Below, one piece after another: positions 59,681 to 64,000 of a stretch of DNA of 64,000 nt. The position numbers were made by a program, and so were the translations under genes. Source of the DNA: Pseudomonas protegens (GTDB lineage Bacteria > Pseudomonadota > Gammaproteobacteria > Pseudomonadales > Pseudomonadaceae); the NCBI RefSeq assembly GCF_013407925.2, contig NZ_CP060201.1, positions 4,201,001-4,265,000 of the forward strand, given 5' to 3'. Under the pieces are notes generated by a model. The model did not search any database. It was given only the letters and a program-made list of their open reading frames with translations, and had not been told where the DNA came from. Position 1 is the stretch's first letter, and every line of letters starts with the position of its first letter.

Positions 59681-62600
59681 CTAGTCGAACATGAACAGGG
59701 CGTCGTTGCTGAATTGCGCCTCGAAGCGATTGGCCGGCATCGGCCGGCCGAACAGGTAGCCCTGGACCTCGTCGCAGCCGTGTTCGCGCAGGAATTCCAG
59801 CTGTTCGTGGGTTTCCACGCCCTCGGCGATCACCGCCAGGTTCAGGCTGTGGGCCATGGCGATGATGGCGCGGGCGATCTGTGCATCCTGCTCGCCGGAC
59901 GGCAGGCCGTCGACGAAGGTGCGGTCGATCTTCAGCACGTCGATGGGGAACTGCTTGAGGTAGTTGAGCGACGAATAACCGGTGCCGAAGTCGTCCACCG
60001 CGATGCTCAGGCCGAGGTTCTTCAGGCCGTCGAGAATCTGCATCGCCTCGCTGACTTCGCGCATCAGGATACTTTCGGTCAGCTCCAGCTCCAGGCACGC
60101 CGGCGGCAGGCCGGTGTCCTTGAGGATGGTGGCAATGCGCATGCCCAGCTGGCCGTCGGAGAACTGCCGCGCGGAGATGTTCACTGAAACCTTCGGCACC
60201 CGCACCTTGGCCTGGTGCCAGGCCTTGAGCTGGCGGCAGGCTTCGCTGATCACCCAGTCGCCGACATCCACCACCAGACCCAGTTCTTCGAGCACCGGAA
60301 TGAAATCCCCCGGCGGCACCAGGCCGCGCCGCGGATGCCGCCAGCGCAGCAGCGCCTCGGCGCCGGTCAGGCGCTTGCCATCGCCGCTGAACTGCGGCTG
60401 GTAATAGAGCACGAACTCTTCCTGCTCCAGGGCGTGGCGCAGGTCGCTTTCCAGCTCCAGGCGCTCCAGGGCGCTGGCGTTCATGTCGGCCTGGTAGAAC
60501 TGGAAGTTGTTCTTGCCGCGCTCCTTGGCGTGGTACATCGCGGTGTCGGCGTTCTTCATCAACTGGCTCAGTTCGTTGCCGTCCTGCGGACTCAGGGCGA
60601 TGCCGATACTGGCGGTGACAAAGAACTCGCGGCCTTCGAGGACGAAGGGCTTGACCAGGCTGGCGAGGATTTTCTCGGCCACATTGATGGCCCGGTTCAG
60701 GGCGATCTCGCGGCTGGCGCGCGGTTGCAGGAGCAGGGTGAATTCGTCGCCACCCATGCGCGCCACGGTGTCGTCATCGTCGACACAACCGAGCAGGCGA
60801 GTGGCCATTTCCTTGAGCATGCGATCCCCCGCGGCGTGGCCCAGGGAGTCGTTGATCGGCTTGAAGCGGTCCAGGTCGAGGAACATCAGCACCACCCAGG
60901 ACTTCTGCCGCTCCGCCGATTGCAGCGCGGTATGCAGGCGATCCTGGAACAGCGTGCGGTTGGGCAGGTGGGTCAGGGCGTCGTAGTAGGCCAGGCGGTG
61001 AATCCGCTGTTCGCTGGCCTTGCGCTCGCTGATGTCGCTGAAGAAGCACACGTAGCTGGCCAGGTCGCCTTCGTCGTCGAGCACCGCGGTGATGCCGACC
61101 CAGGCCGGGTAGTGTTCGCCATTGCGGCGCTTGAGCCAGACCTCGCCTTCCCAGGTGCTGTGCTGGTGCAACTGCTTGAGCACGTAGCGCAGGTGGGCTT
61201 CCTGCTGCTCGTCGACGGTGAGCATGTTGGGCAACTGATCGAGCACCTGGGACACGGCGTAGCCGCTGACCCGGCTGAAGGCTTCGTTGGCCTGGACGAT
61301 GTAGCCGGCCGGGTCGGTGATCAGGATCGCCGAGGTCGAGTGTTCGAATACCGTGGCCGCCATGCGCAGGTCCTTTTCCGCCCGGCGCTGTTGGCTGATG
61401 TCGCGGCCGACCCCGAGCACGCCTTCGAACGCGCCGTGCTCGTCCCACACCAGGACCAGGCGCAGTTCGATGGGGATCTTGCGGCCGTCGGCCCGCAGGC
61501 AGTCGAACAGGAACAGCTGGGTCTGCACCTGACTGCGCAATTGCGCCAGTTGCTCGGGTTTGTCCAGGGCCTTGCTGACCCGGTCCATCAGGGCATAGAT
61601 ACCGGTCAGTTGCTGCGGGTTGGCGATGGTCGATTGCCAGCCGTTCTGGAAGATCCATTCCACGTCGTAGCCCAGTACGGCATGCACCGAAGGGCTGACG
61701 TAGTTCAGCGAGAGCTTGCTGTCGGTGGAGAAGATCACGTCGCTGATGCTTTCGGCGAGCATGCGGTAGCGTTGCTCGCTGTCACGCAGCGACTCGCTGG
61801 CCTCGATCTGGTCGGTGATGTCCTTGGCCACGCCGATGATTCGCGTCACCTGGTCGTAGCGATCCCGGGCCAGGGCCTGCTCGCGGATCTCGAAGCGCCG
61901 CCACTGGCCGCTGCGGTGGCGGAAGCGCAGTTGGCATTGCAGGAGCTGGGCGTAGGCCGAGTGGCGCTGTTCCTGGCGCAGGCGGTGATAGAGGTCGGCG
62001 TCTTCCGGGTGCAGGAGGATTTCCCAGAAGTACTCGCCCATCTGGTGCAGTTCGGTCTTGTTGTAGCCCAGGGTCTGGCCCAGGTGGTGGTTGCTGAAGA
62101 TCATCCGTTGGCTGATCACATCCTGCACATACAGGTGATCGGGCACGGTGCGCACCACGTCGGACCAGAACCCCTCGCGCTCCAGCAGCGACAGCTCGAT
62201 CAGCTTGCGACTGGTGATGTCGCTGATGCTGAGGATCACCGCGCTGTAGTCCTCGACGGCCTCAGGCAGGCGCAGGACCAGCCACAGGTGCTGGTCATTG
62301 CCCTGGGCGTCGCTGAGCTTGATTTCCAGTTCCAGCTGTTTCTGCTGGTTGACCACCGCTTCCAGCAATTGGCTGCCGATCGCGTTGCCGTTCTTCGGGC
62401 AGCCTTCGATCAGCAGTTGCCAGGCCTGGTCGCTGGATTCGACATTGAGCAGGCGCAGAGCCACCTGATTGACTTCGGTGATGCGCAATTCGCGCAGCAG
62501 TTGCTGGCGATGGTCCGGATGGCTGGCCTGCCAGCGCTTGAGCTGGTCGCTGTTGTGCACATGGTGTTTGTCGAGCAATTCCGGAAGCCCGGCGATATCC

Positions 62601-63529
62601 ATGACGCACAGGGCCACGCCGGTGCCTTCGAAAATGTCCTGGTAGCGCCGCCGGCCCTCGTGCAACTGGCGCTGGCGCCGGCGCATGTTCAACAGGGCGA
62701 TCACCGGCAGCAGGGAGAAGGCCAGGCCCAACAGGCATTTGCCAATAAAGGCCGGCAGCAGTTCCTCGATCACGGCCTGCTGGTCGAACAGGCCGCGCAG
62801 TTGCCAGTCACTGTTGCTCAGGGGCACCAGCAGTGCGCTGTCGGCCATTTCATCGGGTTCCAGCATGCCCGGGGTCGGGGTGCTGTGCTCGTCGCGCTTG
62901 ATCACCTGGCGGCTGAGGCGGTTCTCGATCACCCAGGTCGGCTTGAAGCTCCCTTCGCTCTGGCGCACCAGGGTCTGCAGGAAGCTGGGCGCCAGGCGCA
63001 GTACCCAGTAGCTGGGGCTGGCGCCGCTGGACTGGTGCAGCAGCACATGCACCACCGAACCGTCGGCGGGGTTGCTGTAGTAGTAGCGCTGCAAGTGGCT
63101 GCGCTGGATCAGCTCGGCGAGCCAGGGGGCGTCATGGCTGTCGCTGGCACTGTCGCTGAGTATCTGGCCGGAGGCGTCCAGCAAGGCAAAGCTGCGCACA
63201 TCCGGCAAGGAGCGCTGGAGCTTGTGCAGCAATTGCTGCTGTTGCTGGCTGTCCTGGGGCGATTCGACGATCGGTAGCAGATTGAGGGCGATCTGCGCAT
63301 TGAGTGCCAGGTTCAGGCTCAGGTGGTCGGCCAGTTCGGCACTGTAGTCGATTGCTTGTTGACGCTGGTTCTTGCGGGTCTGCTGCAGTTGATCGAGCAG
63401 TTGCCAGAACAACAGAGCCAGGAGCAGCAGCACCAGCGTTGCCAGTGCGCCTTTGAGTGTGCCCCGCAAAGGATAGGCCGACGCGGAGGCTTTAGCGCGC
63501 GCGGGCTGTGGCGAAATGACGTTGGACAA
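59681..63529 (-). CDS. morA: MorA: PAS-rich diguanylate cyclase/phosphodiesterase
   Basis: 1282 residues. TM1 is at about 29-46, a periplasmic domain at about 50-265, TM2 at about 263-280 ([18 protein letters not shown]), then four or more PAS/PAC units (about 290-845), a GGDEF domain at about 850-1010 with intact MGGDEFTLL, and an EAL domain at about 1030-1275 with intact EALLRWRHP. Both catalytic signatures are intact, so it may synthesise and degrade c-di-GMP. MorA controls flagellar development, motility and biofilm in Pseudomonas. Start ATG 63529. Its product c-di-GMP is sensed by MapZ, encoded 8 kb away. Confidence 0.94.
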   Translation of the reverse strand: MSNVISPQPARAKASASAYPLRGTLKGALATLVLLLLALLFWQLLDQLQQTRKNQRQQAIDYSAELADHLSLNLALNAQIALNLLPIVESPQDSQQQQQLLHKLQRSLPDVRSFALLDASGQILSDSASDSHDAPWLAELIQRSHLQRYYYSNPADGSVVHVLLHQSSGASPSYWVLRLAPSFLQTLVRQSEGSFKPTWVIENRLSRQVIKRDEHSTPTPGMLEPDEMADSALLVPLSNSDWQLRGLFDQQAVIEELLPAFIGKCLLGLAFSLLPVIALLNMRRRQRQLHEGRRRYQDIFEGTGVALCVMDIAGLPELLDKHHVHNSDQLKRWQASHPDHRQQLLRELRITEVNQVALRLLNVESSDQAWQLLIEGCPKNGNAIGSQLLEAVVNQQKQLELEIKLSDAQGNDQHLWLVLRLPEAVEDYSAVILSISDITSRKLIELSLLEREGFWSDVVRTVPDHLYVQDVISQRMIFSNHHLGQTLGYNKTELHQMGEYFWEILLHPEDADLYHRLRQEQRHSAYAQLLQCQLRFRHRSGQWRRFEIREQALARDRYDQVTRIIGVAKDITDQIEASESLRDSEQRYRMLAESISDVIFSTDSKLSLNYVSPSVHAVLGYDVEWIFQNGWQSTIANPQQLTGIYALMDRVSKALDKPEQLAQLRSQVQTQLFLFDCLRADGRKIPIELRLVLVWDEHGAFEGVLGVGRDISQQRRAEKDLRMAATVFEHSTSAILITDPAGYIVQANEAFSRVSGYAVSQVLDQLPNMLTVDEQQEAHLRYVLKQLHQHSTWEGEVWLKRRNGEHYPAWVGITAVLDDEGDLASYVCFFSDISERKASEQRIHRLAYYDALTHLPNRTLFQDRLHTALQSAERQKSWVVLMFLDLDRFKPINDSLGHAAGDRMLKEMATRLLGCVDDDDTVARMGGDEFTLLLQPRASREIALNRAINVAEKILASLVKPFVLEGREFFVTASIGIALSPQDGNELSQLMKNADTAMYHAKERGKNNFQFYQADMNASALERLELESDLRHALEQEEFVLYYQPQFSGDGKRLTGAEALLRWRHPRRGLVPPGDFIPVLEELGLVVDVGDWVISEACRQLKAWHQAKVRVPKVSVNISARQFSDGQLGMRIATILKDTGLPPACLELELTESILMREVSEAMQILDGLKNLGLSIAVDDFGTGYSSLNYLKQFPIDVLKIDRTFVDGLPSGEQDAQIARAIIAMAHSLNLAVIAEGVETHEQLEFLREHGCDEVQGYLFGRPMPANRFEAQFSNDALFMFD

Positions 63530-63811
63530 GCTGTGATCCTGCGGTTTGGCTGGGCTGGCGCGACGTGCACTATAAGCCGGACGCCCGAAGGGCGGCTAGC
63601 ATGCCTTGAGTTGTGGCAAAGTGCCAGTCCCGCCTGGCTGGACCTGGGTCGTGCATTGAGGTAGTTTTGCCGGTTACGCGGGAGCGTTCCAGCTCCAGAC
63701 CATCAGGCTTTTTCCGCCCGTCGGTGTTGATCATGGTCAATGCCGGCGCTGCGCATGGCCTGGCCCGGGCCCGGCCCGTTCTATTCATCAGTCACTGACG
63801 CTAGGTTCACC

Positions 63812-64000
<189 letters not shown>

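Noticed and set aside
60215..63277. Very long open frame (over 1000 codons) antisense to morA
   Set aside because: Composition is Gln/His/Ala/Val-rich, with no motif; it is the high-GC shadow of a certain GGDEF/EAL gene. Similar long antisense frames over cstA, cioAB, quiC and hasR were dropped for the same reason.

Overview
The window is a GC-rich chromosomal segment from a Pseudomonas, most likely of the fluorescens/protegens/chlororaphis complex. Evidence for this is a HasA hemophore very close to the P. aeruginosa protein, the cioAB oxidase, the two-domain QuiC, MorA, MapZ, and several Pseudomonas-type REP/REPIN repeats. The right third (about 43.7-64 kb) keeps, from memory, the gene order of the P. 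aeruginosa PA4601-PA4615 neighbourhood (morA, glyA, yjiA-yjiX-cstA, mapZ, radA, ankB-katB, mscL, ferredoxin reductase). A dicarboxylate transporter and two GntR regulators sit inside that backbone here. I see no rRNA, tRNA, CRISPR array, prophage or insertion sequence.

Layout. 1-4.6 kb: two tandem paralogous secreted zinc metalloproteases (the first runs off the left edge). 4.8-13.1 kb: an RhlE-type helicase, an HI0933-like flavoprotein, a striking four-copy 134-bp tandem repeat carrying DnaA-box-like cores, then housekeeping enzymes (histone-deacetylase-like, GNAT, TesB, HAD, a secreted hydrolase, a YpfJ-type metallopeptidase). 13.2-28.9 kb: an aromatic/hydroaromatic acid region with pcaQ-pcaHG, an aldo-keto reductase, an IclR regulator, an uncharacterised Gfo/Idh-TIM barrel-DMT transporter operon, a chemoreceptor, an MFS transporter, quiC, a TetR regulator and aroQ-aroE. 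Together AroE, AroQ, QuiC and PcaHG can carry quinate/shikimate through 3-dehydroshikimate and protocatechuate to carboxymuconate. Three promoters in this region share a near-identical palindrome resembling the PcaR (IclR family) operator.

28.9-34.6 kb: a broken DUF2442-like gene and the heme-acquisition locus hasI-hasS-hasR-hasA, without the hasDEF exporter genes. 34.8-39.1 kb: trmA coupled to a purine permease, a small secreted protein, a DJ-1-like protein without the usual cysteine, and a higBA toxin-antitoxin pair whose toxin is cut by an amber codon just before its catalytic tail. 39.2-43.8 kb: an MFS exporter and the cyanide-insensitive oxidase operon cioAB plus a DUF2474 peptide behind an ANR-like box. 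43.8-64 kb: rlmG, a ferredoxin reductase, mscL, katB-ankB, radA, mapZ, cstA-yjiX-yjiA, two GntR regulators, dctA, glyA, morA and the start of ettA.

The points most worth following are the 134-bp DnaA-box repeat array, the shared operator network linking known quinate genes to an unassigned three-gene operon, the inactivated HigB beside an intact HigA, and the exporter-less has locus.
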